Below, one piece after another: positions 27,232 through 35,869 of a stretch of 64,000 bases of DNA. This stretch comes from Betaproteobacteria bacterium HGW-Betaproteobacteria-9 (GTDB taxonomy: Bacteria > Pseudomonadota > Gammaproteobacteria > Burkholderiales > Burkholderiaceae_C), in the NCBI GenBank assembly GCA_002842215.1, contig PHCC01000014.1:172354-236353 (forward strand), read 5' to 3'. Positions within the stretch are counted from its first letter, which is position 1. Every line of letters begins with the position of its first letter. The notes beneath the pieces were generated by a model. The model was not told where the DNA came from, did no database searches, and was given only the letters and a program-made list of their open reading frames with translations. Both the position numbers and the translations under genes were made by a program.

Positions 27232-28269
27232 ATGAGCCATCAACTCGGACGACTCGAAGACCTGCCGCAGGACTACCGCGATGACCTCAAGGCGCTGAAC
27301 CTGGTGCCGTTGTGGCCCAGCCTGCGCGCCGTGCTGCCGCCCCAGGTGCCGACGCGCGCGACCCAGGCCATCCACTGGCCCTACGCCACGCTCAAGCCGC
27401 TGCTGCTCAAAGCCGGCGAGCTCACGCCCATCGAGAAAGCCGAGCGCCGCGTGCTGGTGCTGGCCAACCCTGGCCACGGCCTGGAGAACATGAAGGCCAG
27501 CCCGGCGATGTACCTGGGCATGCAGCTGTTGCTGCCCGGCGAGTGGGCGCCCAGCCACCGCCACACGCCCAACGCGGTGCGCATGGTGGTCGAGGGCGTT
27601 GGTGCCTGGACCACCGTGGACGGCGAGAAGTGCCCGATGAGCCGTGGCGACCTGATCCTGACGCCCACCGGCCTGTGGCACGAACACGGCCACGACGGCA
27701 CCGAGCCCGTGGTCTGGCTTGACGTGCTGGACCTGCCGATGGTCTATTACATGGAGACCAGCTACCACATCAACGGCGAGCGCCAGACCGTCCAACAAGG
27801 CAGCGGCGACCGCGCCTGGACCCGCGCCGGCGTGGTGCCCACCAGCGTTTTCAGCCGCAGCGACAAGCGCTACCCCATGCTGCGCTACGCCTGGGTCGAC
27901 ACGCGCGCCGCGTTGCTGGCCATGGCGGCCAATGAGCCGCAGCTCGACTGGGTGCAGGTGACCTACGTGAACCCCGAAACCGGAGGCGACGCACAGAACA
28001 TCCTGGGTTTCTACGCGCTGATGCTCAAGCCCGGCCAGACGCTCACGCTGCCCGCCCGCTCGCCCTCGCAGGTGTTCCACCTGATCGAAGGCGGGGTGGA
28101 CGTGTCCACCTGCGGCAAGGCCTTTGGCCTCGTGGAAGCCGACACCTGCTGCGCGCCCGGCTACGAGCCGGTGACGCTGAAGAACCGCTCGGCCAACCAA
28201 CCTTCCTTCGTCTTCATCGCCGACGAATCCCCACTGCACCGCAAGCTCGGTGTGTATGAAACACGCTAA
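27232..28269 (+). CDS. Gentisate 1,2-dioxygenase
   Basis: Opens the gentisate ring to maleylpyruvate with Fe(II) and O2. This 345-aa bicupin has a first-cupin metal site visible in PSHRHTPNAVRMVVEG, with the matching LTPTGLWHEHGHDG stretch, then WLDVLDLPMVYYME and a second cupin with LPARSPSQVFHLIEGG. Length and motifs fit bacterial gentisate dioxygenases. AAGGAG lies 10 nt before the ATG. The hydrolase for the next stage follows after a repeat copy; maleylpyruvate isomerase is not in the window. It is likely controlled by the divergent MarR protein. Confidence 0.92.
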   Translation: MSHQLGRLEDLPQDYRDDLKALNLVPLWPSLRAVLPPQVPTRATQAIHWPYATLKPLLLKAGELTPIEKAERRVLVLANPGHGLENMKASPAMYLGMQLLLPGEWAPSHRHTPNAVRMVVEGVGAWTTVDGEKCPMSRGDLILTPTGLWHEHGHDGTEPVVWLDVLDLPMVYYMETSYHINGERQTVQQGSGDRAWTRAGVVPTSVFSRSDKRYPMLRYAWVDTRAALLAMAANEPQLDWVQVTYVNPETGGDAQNILGFYALMLKPGQTLTLPARSPSQVFHLIEGGVDVSTCGKAFGLVEADTCCAPGYEPVTLKNRSANQPSFVFIADESPLHRKLGVYETR

Positions 28270-28352
28270 CCCCCGCGCCGGGCTTCGCCCGTCACCCCCT
28301 TGCAGGGGGCAACACCAGCGGCCCGGCAAAGCCGGTTCCGCGGTGTTCCCGG
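28270..28352 (+). repeat. Stop-adjacent structured repeat, copy 7
   Basis: Starts at the base after the gentisate dioxygenase stop codon. It contains CGCCGGGCTTCGCCCG, CCCCCTTGCAGGGGG and CCCGGCAAAGCCGGTTCC, ending GGTGTTCCCGG. It lies between two genes of one pathway. Confidence 0.88.
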
Positions 28353-28390
28353 CTTGAGCCCTTCGCACTCGACCTTCTATTCCGATCGAC

Positions 28391-29092
28391 ATGACCCAAT
28401 ACCTCTTCACCCCACCCGCCGTCCAGTCCCTGCCCATCCGCAGCAAGACCGAGCGCTTCCCCATCAACCGCATCTTCTGCGTCGGCCGCAACTACCACGC
28501 GCACGCCGTCGAGATGGGCAAGCCGGTCGACAAGAGCGCCGAGCGGCCGTTCTACTTCACCAAGTCGCCGCAGACGCTCGTGCAGAGCGGCGCCACCGTG
28601 GCCTACCCGCCCGGCACGAACAACTACCACTTTGAAATGGAGCTGGTGCTCGCGATCGGCAAAGCCGGCTTCCGCGTGAAAGCCGAAGACGCCCACACGG
28701 TGATCTACGGCTACGCCGCCGGTCTGGACATGACGCGCCGCGACCTGCAGCTGGTCGCGCGCGACAAAGGCCGCCCCTGGGACCTGGGCAAGGACATCGA
28801 AGAAGGCTCGGTCTGCAGCGAGATCGTGCCGATGGAAGGCGTGGTCGTGGACCAGGGCGCCATCGCGCTGGAAGTCAACGGCGTCACCAAGCAGTCGTCC
28901 GGTGTGGACAAGCTGATCTGGAACGTCCGCGCAATCATCGCGGACCTGTCCCAGTTCTACCACCTGCAACCCGGCGACATCATCTACACCGGCACGCCCG
29001 AAGGCGTGGGCGCCGTGGTGGCGGGCGACCGGATCACGGGCCGTGTAGAGGGTGTGGCCGAGGTCGCACTGACCGTCGGCCCGGCCGAATGA
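28391..29092 (+). CDS. Fumarylacetoacetate-hydrolase-family protein, probable fumarylpyruvate hydrolase
   Basis: Likely hydrolyses fumarylpyruvate (or maleylpyruvate) to pyruvate and fumarate (or maleate). The 233 aa have FAH-fold motifs: CVGRNYHAHAVEMGKPVD, PFYFTKSPQTLV, the metal-ligand glutamate region NYHFEMELVLAIGKAGF and the C-terminal IIYTGTPEGVGAVVAGDRI. It follows gentisate dioxygenase on the same strand, 121 nt away, with a repeat copy between. NagK of naphthalene/salicylate degraders is the closest named type I recognise. The next gene region converges on it. Confidence 0.85.
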   Translation: MTQYLFTPPAVQSLPIRSKTERFPINRIFCVGRNYHAHAVEMGKPVDKSAERPFYFTKSPQTLVQSGATVAYPPGTNNYHFEMELVLAIGKAGFRVKAEDAHTVIYGYAAGLDMTRRDLQLVARDKGRPWDLGKDIEEGSVCSEIVPMEGVVVDQGAIALEVNGVTKQSSGVDKLIWNVRAIIADLSQFYHLQPGDIIYTGTPEGVGAVVAGDRITGRVEGVAEVALTVGPAE

Positions 29093-29156
29093 ACCGCCGC
29101 GCGGCGCCTGCGCAACAACCCGATGCCGCCTGAGCGCGGCCGCACGCGGCGGCCGG

Positions 29157-29487
29157 TCAGGCCTTGGTGCCACCCGGGTTCTGCAGTTGGCGAACCATCT
29201 CCTGGTCATCCTTGACGATGTGTTCCAGCAGCCAGTTGGCGAGAAAGCGGTGCAGCGCGTGCCCCTGGCCATCTTCCCGGTCGTCCTGTTTCGTAGGCGA
29301 AGTGGTAACGCGCATAGGCCTGGAGCGATTCCACGCAGTTCGCGCTGCTGACCGTGTCGCCACGCAAGATGGCCGAGCGCAGCAGGTTGATGAGATCGAC
29401 CAGGTTGCGGTGCTGCCGGTCGACCAGGTCCACCCCGCAGGCGAACCCTTCGCTCCATTCGAATTCGGGCAATTCCAGGGGTGGCAT
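29157..29487 (-). pseudogene. Broken bacteriohemerythrin gene
   Basis: From ATG 29487 one frame encodes MPPLELPEFEWSEGFACGVD, then DLVDRQHRNLVDLINLL and ARYHFAYE, the N-terminal half of a bacteriohemerythrin with iron-ligand His/Glu. Near 29288 the frame is lost, and the adjacent frame continues with ALHRFLANWLLEHIVKDDQE, the C-terminal half, to a stop at 29157. The central helix with its HxxxH-type ligands is missing, so both a frameshift and a small deletion are likely. Intact relatives are about 130 aa and bind O2 or NO at a diiron site. A sequencing error could explain the shift but not the missing helix. Confidence 0.75.
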
Positions 29488-29504
29488 GGGAAGGGTCCTG
29501 TCGC

Positions 29505-30074
29505 TCAGGGACGGGTCGTGCGGCGGGCGGCCATTTCGGTCCCCATGCGCTGCAGTTCGGGGGCGTCGATCAGGGCCGACGCGGCCGGGTAGACCGTGTC
29601 TTCCTCGGCGCGGATGTGATCGGCGTACAGACCCGCAAAACGCGCCAGCGTGGCGCGGTCGGCCTCGCTCAACCCGGACCACGTCGGTGCCGACCCCTCG
29701 GACACCCGCCGGAGCACCTCACGGGCTTCGACCCAGTTCACGGTCATGTCCCGATGGTCCTGCTGCAACCGGCGCACCACCGTCTTCACGTTCTCGTCGT
29801 TTCCCGCCAGCAGGCGGGGAAAGACGTGGCGCTCCTCGTCTTCGTGGTGGTCCGGCGCGGCGAGGTCGAAATAGCGCATGACGTCGCTTGCCGCCTGGGC
29901 GGCCTGTTCATCATGGCCTTTTTCGTCGAGGTGCAGGCACAGCCGGTGAAGCAGGCGCAACATGCGATCCACCCGCTCGTGGCAGGCGGTCAGCATCTCG
30001 AAGGGCTGCTCGAAAGTGGCCGCGGACGGCTGTGCGCCCGGCTGGCCGATCTGGTGCAGGCGGATGCCGGCCAT
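29505..30074 (-). CDS. Hemerythrin-domain protein
   Basis: Probable diiron protein that binds or senses O2 or NO, 189 aa from ATG 30074. Ligand-type residues appear in LTACHERVDRMLRLLHRL, APDHHEDEERHVFPRLL, RLQQDHRDMTVNWVEAREVL and LYADHIRAEEDTVYPAAS, the four-helix hemerythrin/HHE pattern. It lies 5 nt downstream of the conserved hypothetical gene and just before the broken bacteriohemerythrin, at the distal end of the minus-strand anaerobic run. A role in NO or iron handling during denitrification is inferred from context. Confidence 0.85.
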   Translation of the reverse strand: MAGIRLHQIGQPGAQPSAATFEQPFEMLTACHERVDRMLRLLHRLCLHLDEKGHDEQAAQAASDVMRYFDLAAPDHHEDEERHVFPRLLAGNDENVKTVVRRLQQDHRDMTVNWVEAREVLRRVSEGSAPTWSGLSEADRATLARFAGLYADHIRAEEDTVYPAASALIDAPELQRMGTEMAARRTTRP

Positions 30075-30079
30075 GGCGT

Positions 30080-30484
30080 TCAGCCGAGGCGCACCGCGCG
30101 ACCCTGCGGGTCGAACGGGATGTAGGCCTGGATCTGGCCCTGGCGGATCGCCTCCACCATTTTCTTCAGCGGTTCGTCGGCGTCGGCGCTGGTGGGCGCC
30201 TTGCCCGGTGCGCCCGACATCGCGGCGGCGAACACCATGCCCCAGGCCTGGCCGAAGTTGGTGGCTTCTTCCTTCAGCTGATCGAACGAAGCCAGCTCGT
30301 CGGGGCTTTTGTCGACACACATCTGCGGCACCAGCGCACCGCCCTGGCCCTGCTCGAAAGCGGCGCGCTGGGCAGGGGTCGCGTCGTCCGGCAGCTCGAC
30401 GCCGGCGAACACAAACAGCAGGCGCTGAGGTTGGGGTTGGGCGCGCGCGGCGGCCAGCAGATCGTCAAAGGTGCTGATGTCCAT
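30080..30484 (-). CDS. Conserved small protein of unknown function
   Basis: A 134-aa acidic, soluble protein from ATG 30484, starting MDISTFDDLLAAARAQPQPQ, then LLFVFAGVELPDDATPAQRA, VPQMCVDKSPDEL and the C-terminal MVEAIRQGQIQAYIPFDPQG. There is no signal peptide, membrane helix or known catalytic motif. I recall close relatives in Comamonadaceae, sometimes carrying ribonucleotide-reductase-related names, but nothing in the sequence supports that function. It is tightly packed (5 nt) ahead of the hemerythrin-domain gene and 26 nt after the nitroreductase-like gene, so co-expression with the anaerobic set is likely. Confidence 0.7.
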   Translation of the reverse strand: MDISTFDDLLAAARAQPQPQRLLFVFAGVELPDDATPAQRAAFEQGQGGALVPQMCVDKSPDELASFDQLKEEATNFGQAWGMVFAAAMSGAPGKAPTSADADEPLKKMVEAIRQGQIQAYIPFDPQGRAVRLG

Positions 30485-30510
30485 GAAAAGTCCTGTTGGG
30501 AAATGGGGAT

Positions 30511-31143
30511 TCAGGACACGGGGTCCGAACCCAGGGTATTCACATAGTCGGCCACGGTCGGCCGCACGCGCGCCGGCTTGCTCGAGTGCACGGTGCCGAC
30601 GCTCACGAAGCACAGCGCCTGTTCGCTGGCGCCCAGGCCGAAGCAGGCCCGCAGCGTGCCCGACTTCAGCGCCTTGCCGCTGGTGAGCGCCGAGCCGAAA
30701 CCGAGCGCGGTGGCCATGAGCAGCATGTTCTGCACCGCACAGCCGGCCGAGAGGATGCGTTCGTTCAGGTCCACCTCGGGATCGCCGCGCGCGGCGTCCA
30801 CCACCGCCAGCATCAGCAGCGGCGCACGGAACGCTTTCTCGCGCGCCTGCGCCAGCTGCTCGGGCGTGGCCTGCGGATCGCGTTCGCTCAGGGCGCTGGC
30901 AAACACCTCGGCCAGTGTGGCGCGCTGCCCGGCGGGCACGAGGATGAAGCGCCAGGGCAGCAACTGCATGTGATCGGGTGCCGCCGCGGCCGCGGCCAGG
31001 ATGGCCTGGGTCTGCGCGGCGTCCGGGCCGGGATCCATCAGGCGCTTGGGCAGCACGGTCTGGCGCGCCTGGATCAGCTCGCTGACGACAAAGGCCCAGT
31101 CGGGGGATGTATCTGCAGAGATCATGGCAGGTTGCGAAGGCAT
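30511..31143 (-). CDS. Nitroreductase-family flavoprotein
   Basis: FMN-dependent oxidoreductase fold, 210 aa from ATG 31143. The N-terminal half has ELIQARQTVLPKRLMD and AAAAAPDHMQLLPWRFILVP, the usual flavin-phosphate region (RR-type start and the APS/N-W-F block). The C-terminal half has SAGCAVQNMLLMATALGFGS, typical of the family. The physiological substrate is unknown; family members reduce nitroaromatics, quinones or act in cofactor metabolism. It lies 14 nt after nnrS on the same strand, in a run of nitrosative-stress genes. Confidence 0.82.
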   Translation of the reverse strand: MPSQPAMISADTSPDWAFVVSELIQARQTVLPKRLMDPGPDAAQTQAILAAAAAAPDHMQLLPWRFILVPAGQRATLAEVFASALSERDPQATPEQLAQAREKAFRAPLLMLAVVDAARGDPEVDLNERILSAGCAVQNMLLMATALGFGSALTSGKALKSGTLRACFGLGASEQALCFVSVGTVHSSKPARVRPTVADYVNTLGSDPVS

Positions 31144-31157
31144 GGGAGCGACAAAGT

Positions 31158-32474
31158 TCAGCCGGGCCGGCCATCGGCGCGCAAGCGGCCGTACCAGCCG
31201 ATCAGGCGCAGGCCCCAGACGCCCATCACGCCGGCCCAGAGCAGCGCGGCGGTGGTGAGCACCCACAGCGGCGCCCCGTCCAGCGCGCCCGCCACGCGCA
31301 GCAGCACCGCCAGCTGGAGCAGGCAAAACACGCCCCAGACCAGCGCATCGGCCACCAGGGTGCGCCCGCTGTGGCCACACGACACGCGCGTGACCATGGC
31401 CACCAGCAGCGACCCCAGGCAGCCCATGGTGAGCGCGTGCAGCGCGCCCAGGCCCAGGGCCGGCACACCGGCGCGCAGGCCCAGCAGCTGCGACAGCCCC
31501 GCCAGAACAAAGGCCAGGCCGAGCCACATGAACCCCAGGTGCAGCATCGCGAGCAAGCGGACCTTGAGACTCTGCACCAGGCCCCAGGCGACGCCCAGCC
31601 AGAGGATCACCCCGCCGGCCAGCAGCTCCACCAGACCCTGCAACAGCATCCAGCCCGGCGCACCGGCCCAGCCGCTCGCTGCAACCCAGACCGCCAAGGC
31701 CTCGAAGGCCGCGGCACCCAGCAGGGCCCACAGCACCCAGAACGGCCGCCAGGCCTCGACCATGGGCACGGCGCTGGAGGTGAAGAAAGGAATCATGCGG
31801 TGCGCGACCACCAGGTAGGTCATCACCACGAAGCCCCAGAGGCCGGTCAGCACCAGGCTGCGGGCCACATCGAACGCACCGGCCAGCAAGGCCAGCGCCA
31901 GGCCCGCGACGCACAGCGTGCCCACGGTGCCCGCCACCGCCACCACCTGGGCATGCAGACGGTCGGCCAGCGTGCTGCGCCGCACCAGGCCCCAGAAACG
32001 CAGGTATTGCGCACCCAGCCCCGCGGCCGCCAGTGCCGCACCCACCACGGCAACCCCCATGTGGGTGTGCGCCCCGGCCAGCCAGAGCAACCAGCCGCCG
32101 GCCTGAAGCAGCAAGGTGGGCACCAACACCCGGACGTTGGGGCCTTCCACGCCCAGCCATTTGGGGCCGGCGGTGAACAGGAAACCGGCGAAAAAGAGCG
32201 GCATGAAACCGAAGCTCATGACCGCTGCGTGGGTGATCGTCGGTGGCACCGCGTAGCCCAGGCCGATCGCCCCGGTGGTGCGGTCCACCTGCACCAGCGC
32301 CCACCACAGGCCCGAGGCCAGCAGCAACACCATGGCCAGAAAAAACGCCAGCCGGTGCGGCGCCAGCAGCAGGTGCCTAGGCCGCCAGGGATTGGGACCC
32401 GGCGGCTGTGCGCGCCCCGCGCGACCTGGCCCCACGGGGCGCAAAGGTACGGCGGGGGGCGCGGAGGTGCTCAT
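31158..32474 (-). CDS. nnrS: NnrS-family membrane protein
   Basis: Heme- and copper-containing membrane protein family that protects denitrifiers against nitrosative stress; the exact reaction is not established. The 438 aa form about twelve membrane helices. Motifs include LLAPHRLAFFLAMVLLLASG, ITHAAVMSFGFMPLFFAGFL, VVAHRMIPFFTSSAVP and LHALTMGCLGSLLVAMVTRV, with the conserved His residues expected for heme binding. The start ATG 32474 overlaps the stop of the ribonucleotide reductase gene by 4 nt, suggesting translational coupling of an anaerobic DNA-precursor enzyme and an NO-defence protein. Confidence 0.88.
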   Translation of the reverse strand: MSTSAPPAVPLRPVGPGRAGRAQPPGPNPWRPRHLLLAPHRLAFFLAMVLLLASGLWWALVQVDRTTGAIGLGYAVPPTITHAAVMSFGFMPLFFAGFLFTAGPKWLGVEGPNVRVLVPTLLLQAGGWLLWLAGAHTHMGVAVVGAALAAAGLGAQYLRFWGLVRRSTLADRLHAQVVAVAGTVGTLCVAGLALALLAGAFDVARSLVLTGLWGFVVMTYLVVAHRMIPFFTSSAVPMVEAWRPFWVLWALLGAAAFEALAVWVAASGWAGAPGWMLLQGLVELLAGGVILWLGVAWGLVQSLKVRLLAMLHLGFMWLGLAFVLAGLSQLLGLRAGVPALGLGALHALTMGCLGSLLVAMVTRVSCGHSGRTLVADALVWGVFCLLQLAVLLRVAGALDGAPLWVLTTAALLWAGVMGVWGLRLIGWYGRLRADGRPG

Positions 32475-34909
32475 CCGCAGGTGCCGAGGTGCCCGCAGGA
32501 GGTGCAGTAGTCGCAACCGTCCTTGCGGATCATGGCGTGCGCGCCACACTCGGGGCATTTTTTACCGGCCATCACGCCCGAGGGCATGCCGGTCAGTTCG
32601 GGCATGGCCGGCGCTGGTGCGGCCGACACCACGCTCAACTGGGCCCGGCGCGCGATGATGTTCTGCAGCGCAAAGGCGATGGCGGCGACTTCGGAGTCGT
32701 GCCACATCGGCACATGCGTGCCGTCGGCCTTCTGGTACGTGCCCAGGCGCACCGGACCGCGGTCCCAGGCGACCTTGCGCATGTCGGAGAGCGCCCGTTC
32801 CAGGAAACCGCCGCGCGCGGCCAGCGACAGCATGCGCATGGTGGAGGTGATCCACTGCTGCGACTCGCCGTTCTGGCCCACGGGCATGAAGAACTCGATC
32901 GCGCGCTCGACCGTGCCATTGCCTTCGGCCGCAGGCACCGGCAGGAAGGAGACCACGATGTACAGGGTCTTGTGGCCTTCCTGCGTCCAGTACTCGATCT
33001 TGTCGGCCACGGCCGACAGCGCGCCCTTGGGGCGGCTTTCGATCACGGTGCGCATCGGGTCCACCGGCGCGGGGGCGGACGCAGCGACGGCCTTGGCGTC
33101 GGTCGCGGCGCTGCCGGTGTCGAGCACCGAGCCGAGGATGTTGTTGGGCCGGTAGGTGGCCATGCCCTTGAGGTTGGCGCGCCAGGCCTTCTGGTACAGG
33201 CTCTTGAAGTCTTCAAACGGGTAGTCTGCGGCGACGTTGACCGTTTTGGAAATGGCGGTGTCCACGAAGGGCTGCACCGCTTCCATCATGGCGATGTGTT
33301 CGCCCGCGCTCATGGCCAGCGCGTTGACGAAATAGTCGGGCAGCTGGTCGACGTCGCCGCCGAGTTCGCGGTACAGGCGCCAGGCGTGGTCTTCCACCGC
33401 GTACTCGCTGGTGGAGCCGTCGGCCTCGCGCTTTTTGCGGCGGTACATCCAGGAAAACGGCGGCTCAATGCCGTTGGAGGCGTTGTCGGCAAAGGCCAGG
33501 CTCACCGTGCCGGTGGGCGCGATGGACAGCAGGTGGCTGTTGCGGATGCCGTGCTTGCGGATGGTCTTCTTGATCGCATCGGGCAGGCGGCTGGCGAAGG
33601 TGCCAGGGGCCAGGTAACCCTCGGCGTCGAATTTGGGGAACACGCCCTTTTCCTTGCCCAGCTCGACCGAGGCGAGGTAGGCGGCGTTGCGCATGCGCTC
33701 GGCGATCTGGCCCGCCATGGCGCGGCCCTCTTCGCGGTCGTAGCGCACGCAGAGCATGGCCAGGGCATTGCCCATGCCGGTGAAGCCGACGCCGATGCGG
33801 CGCTTGGCGGCCGATTCGGCGCGCTGCTGTTCGAGCGGCCAGAAGGTCACGTCGAGCACGTTGTCGAGCGCACGCACCTGGGTCGCCACCGCCTGCTCGA
33901 AGGCCTCGAAATCAAAAGCCGGCACACCGCCAAAGCCGAACGGGTTCTTGACGAAGCGGGTGAGGATGATGGGGCCGAGGTCGCAGCAGCCGTAGGGCGG
34001 CAGCGGCTGTTCGCCACAGGGGTTGGTCGCCGCGATGGTTTCGCAGTAGTGCAGGTTGTTGTCGGTGCCGATCTTGTCGAGGAACAGGATGCCGGGTTCG
34101 GCGAAGTCGTAGGCCGACTTCATGATGGTGTCCCACAGCTCGGTGGCCGACAGGGTCTGGTAGACCCACAGGCCGTCGGCGCGCTGGTAGGCGCCCTTGT
34201 CCAGAAGCTTCTTGCCGGGGCGGGCCTTGTGCACCAGTTCCCAGGGCTGGTCGCTGCCCACGGCTTCCATGAAGGCGTCGCTCACGCCGACCGAGACGTT
34301 GAAATTGTTCCAGCGACCCGGTGTGCGCTTGGCGGTGATGAATTCCATCACGTCCGGGTGGTCGATGCGCAGCACGCCCATCTGAGCACCACGGCGCGCG
34401 CCCGCGCTCTCGACGGTGGAGCAAGATTGGTCGAACACGTTGATGTAGCTGCAGGGGCCGGACGCCATGGAGTGCGTGCCCTTGACCTCGGCGCCCTTGG
34501 GGCGGATGCGCGAGAAGTCGTAGCCCACGCCGCCGCCGCGGCGCATGGTTTCGGCCGCTTCGCGCAGCGCTTCATAAATCCCGGGGTACCCCTCGGCGTC
34601 CACGCCCTGGATGGCGTCGCCCACCGGCTGCACGAAACAGTTGATCAGGGTGGCCTGGATGTCGGTGCCGGCCGCGCTCATGATGCGGCCCGCGCCAATG
34701 GCACCCGCGTGCAGGTTGTCCAGGAAACGCTGCTCCCATTCGGCCCGGTTAGCTTCTTTTTCCACCGAGGCCAGCGCCCGCGCCACGCGGCGGTACAGAT
34801 CTTCCAGGCCGGTTTCGCCGGGTTTCAGGTATTTCTCGGCCAGCACGTCCTGGCTGATGGGTTGGGTGGCGGTCAGGTCCTGGGGACGCATGGTGTTGTC
34901 GCGTTTCAT
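32471..34909 (-). CDS. nrdJ: Adenosylcobalamin-dependent (class II) ribonucleotide reductase
   Basis: Reduces ribonucleotides to deoxyribonucleotides with a B12-generated thiyl radical, independent of O2. The 812 aa start at ATG 34909 (MKRDNTMRPQDL); a second Met is 6 codons on. Signatures: LINCFVQPVGDAIQG, MRRGGGVGYDFSRIRPKG, the radical-site region NPCGEQPLPPYGCCDLG, and a C-terminal zinc/redox tail CPECGAHAMIRKDG, then CDYCTSCGHLGTCG. It suits growth without oxygen beside the nar genes. No cobalamin riboswitch is visible in the 273-nt gap upstream; that gap holds an inverted repeat at 35140-35162. Confidence 0.93.
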   Translation of the reverse strand: MKRDNTMRPQDLTATQPISQDVLAEKYLKPGETGLEDLYRRVARALASVEKEANRAEWEQRFLDNLHAGAIGAGRIMSAAGTDIQATLINCFVQPVGDAIQGVDAEGYPGIYEALREAAETMRRGGGVGYDFSRIRPKGAEVKGTHSMASGPCSYINVFDQSCSTVESAGARRGAQMGVLRIDHPDVMEFITAKRTPGRWNNFNVSVGVSDAFMEAVGSDQPWELVHKARPGKKLLDKGAYQRADGLWVYQTLSATELWDTIMKSAYDFAEPGILFLDKIGTDNNLHYCETIAATNPCGEQPLPPYGCCDLGPIILTRFVKNPFGFGGVPAFDFEAFEQAVATQVRALDNVLDVTFWPLEQQRAESAAKRRIGVGFTGMGNALAMLCVRYDREEGRAMAGQIAERMRNAAYLASVELGKEKGVFPKFDAEGYLAPGTFASRLPDAIKKTIRKHGIRNSHLLSIAPTGTVSLAFADNASNGIEPPFSWMYRRKKREADGSTSEYAVEDHAWRLYRELGGDVDQLPDYFVNALAMSAGEHIAMMEAVQPFVDTAISKTVNVAADYPFEDFKSLYQKAWRANLKGMATYRPNNILGSVLDTGSAATDAKAVAASAPAPVDPMRTVIESRPKGALSAVADKIEYWTQEGHKTLYIVVSFLPVPAAEGNGTVERAIEFFMPVGQNGESQQWITSTMRMLSLAARGGFLERALSDMRKVAWDRGPVRLGTYQKADGTHVPMWHDSEVAAIAFALQNIIARRAQLSVVSAAPAPAMPELTGMPSGVMAGKKCPECGAHAMIRKDGCDYCTSCGHLGTCG

Positions 34910-35139
34910 CTCGGAGTTTGTTGGAAAGAGTGAGAGGGGGCGGCCAGGCTGCGGGGTGGTGGCAGGGAGGCTCGGGTCGGGCATGCCGTCGTGTGGACGG
35001 CGAACGACCGGACGGGTAAAAACCACCCGCCATTTTGCCCTGCCCGGCGCCGGTTCGACGACCACGCATCCGATGCCCGTCCCTTTTCCAAGCGAAATCG
35101 GCGGTGGCACCCGGGTGCCCCCGCCCGCCCGCGCCCGGC

Positions 35140-35162
35140 AATTGCCTCCTGAACAGGCAATT
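35140..35162. promoter_or_regulatory. Inverted repeat upstream of nrdJ
   Basis: AATTGCCT-N7-AGGCAATT is a perfect 8-bp inverted repeat in an otherwise GC-rich gap between the carbonic anhydrase stop and nrdJ. No T-tract follows in the minus direction, so it reads better as an operator than a terminator. It is not an NrdR or FNR consensus. Function is unknown. Confidence 0.4.
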
Positions 35163-35182
35163 CGCTTTCTATATGCCTCACT

Positions 35183-35860
35183 TCATCCATCAGAAAGAAT
35201 TTGCCCATCGTGTTCGACATAAGGCTGGTAGGGGCCCGTGCCGCTGTGGGAGGCTAACGAGGCCGGCACAAACGCCCCTTGTTCTGCGTCAAACACGTGG
35301 ACTTCGCCCTCCTCGATCACGTAATGCCAGCCGTGCAGCGACAGCTGGCCCGCTTCCGCGGCGCGGCGCACCATGGGGTAATCCATCAGCCGTTCCAGCT
35401 GCAGCACCACCGCGCGCTGCTCGGTGCGGCGCAGCGCTTCGCGGCTGGGCTGGACCGGCAGCAGGGCCTCGTCGGCCAGCTTGAGCCAGGCCTTGAGCGC
35501 CACCGCTTCGTCGGGCGCACCTTCGTAGGCGGTCCGGATCGCGCCGCAATGGCTGTGGCCACAGACGATGATGCGTTCCACCTTCAGGCTCAGCACCGCG
35601 AATTCGATCGCCGCCATGGTGCCGTGCAACCCGTGCGACTGGTCGTAGGGCGGCACAAAGGCGCCGACGTTGCGCACCAGGAACAACTCGCCCGGCGCCG
35701 CGCCCGTCAACAGGTAGGGCACCAGGCGCGAATCGGAGCAGCCGATGAAAAGTGTCTTCGGATGCTGCCCCTGCGCCACCAGGTCCTGGAAGCGCTGCTG
35801 GTGCAGCGGGAAATAATCCGAATGGAAATCCCGCAGACGCAGCAACAGGTCGTCAGGCAT
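35183..35860 (-). CDS. can: Beta-class carbonic anhydrase
   Basis: Interconverts CO2 and bicarbonate with a zinc centre. The 225 aa have the zinc/catalytic set Cys41, Asp43 and Arg45 in CSDSRLVPY, and His102 with Cys105 in GHSHCGAI. LVRNVGAFVPPYDQSHGLHG is the usual interface loop. It starts 9 nt after the parvulin gene at the distal end of the nar run, so it is probably expressed with nitrate reduction. A link to pH or CO2 balance during denitrification is an inference; the family call is firm. Confidence 0.94.
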   Translation of the reverse strand: MPDDLLLRLRDFHSDYFPLHQQRFQDLVAQGQHPKTLFIGCSDSRLVPYLLTGAAPGELFLVRNVGAFVPPYDQSHGLHGTMAAIEFAVLSLKVERIIVCGHSHCGAIRTAYEGAPDEAVALKAWLKLADEALLPVQPSREALRRTEQRAVVLQLERLMDYPMVRRAAEAGQLSLHGWHYVIEEGEVHVFDAEQGAFVPASLASHSGTGPYQPYVEHDGQILSDG

Positions 35861-35869
35861 GGCAAGCCG

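Noticed and set aside
32408..34933. An 841-codon plus-strand frame opposite nrdJ
   Set aside because: Antisense shadow of a well-supported ribonucleotide reductase gene.
34910..35182. Cobalamin riboswitch or FNR box before nrdJ
   Set aside because: No B12-box sequence or TTGAT-N4-ATCAA motif is present; only an unrelated inverted repeat is seen.
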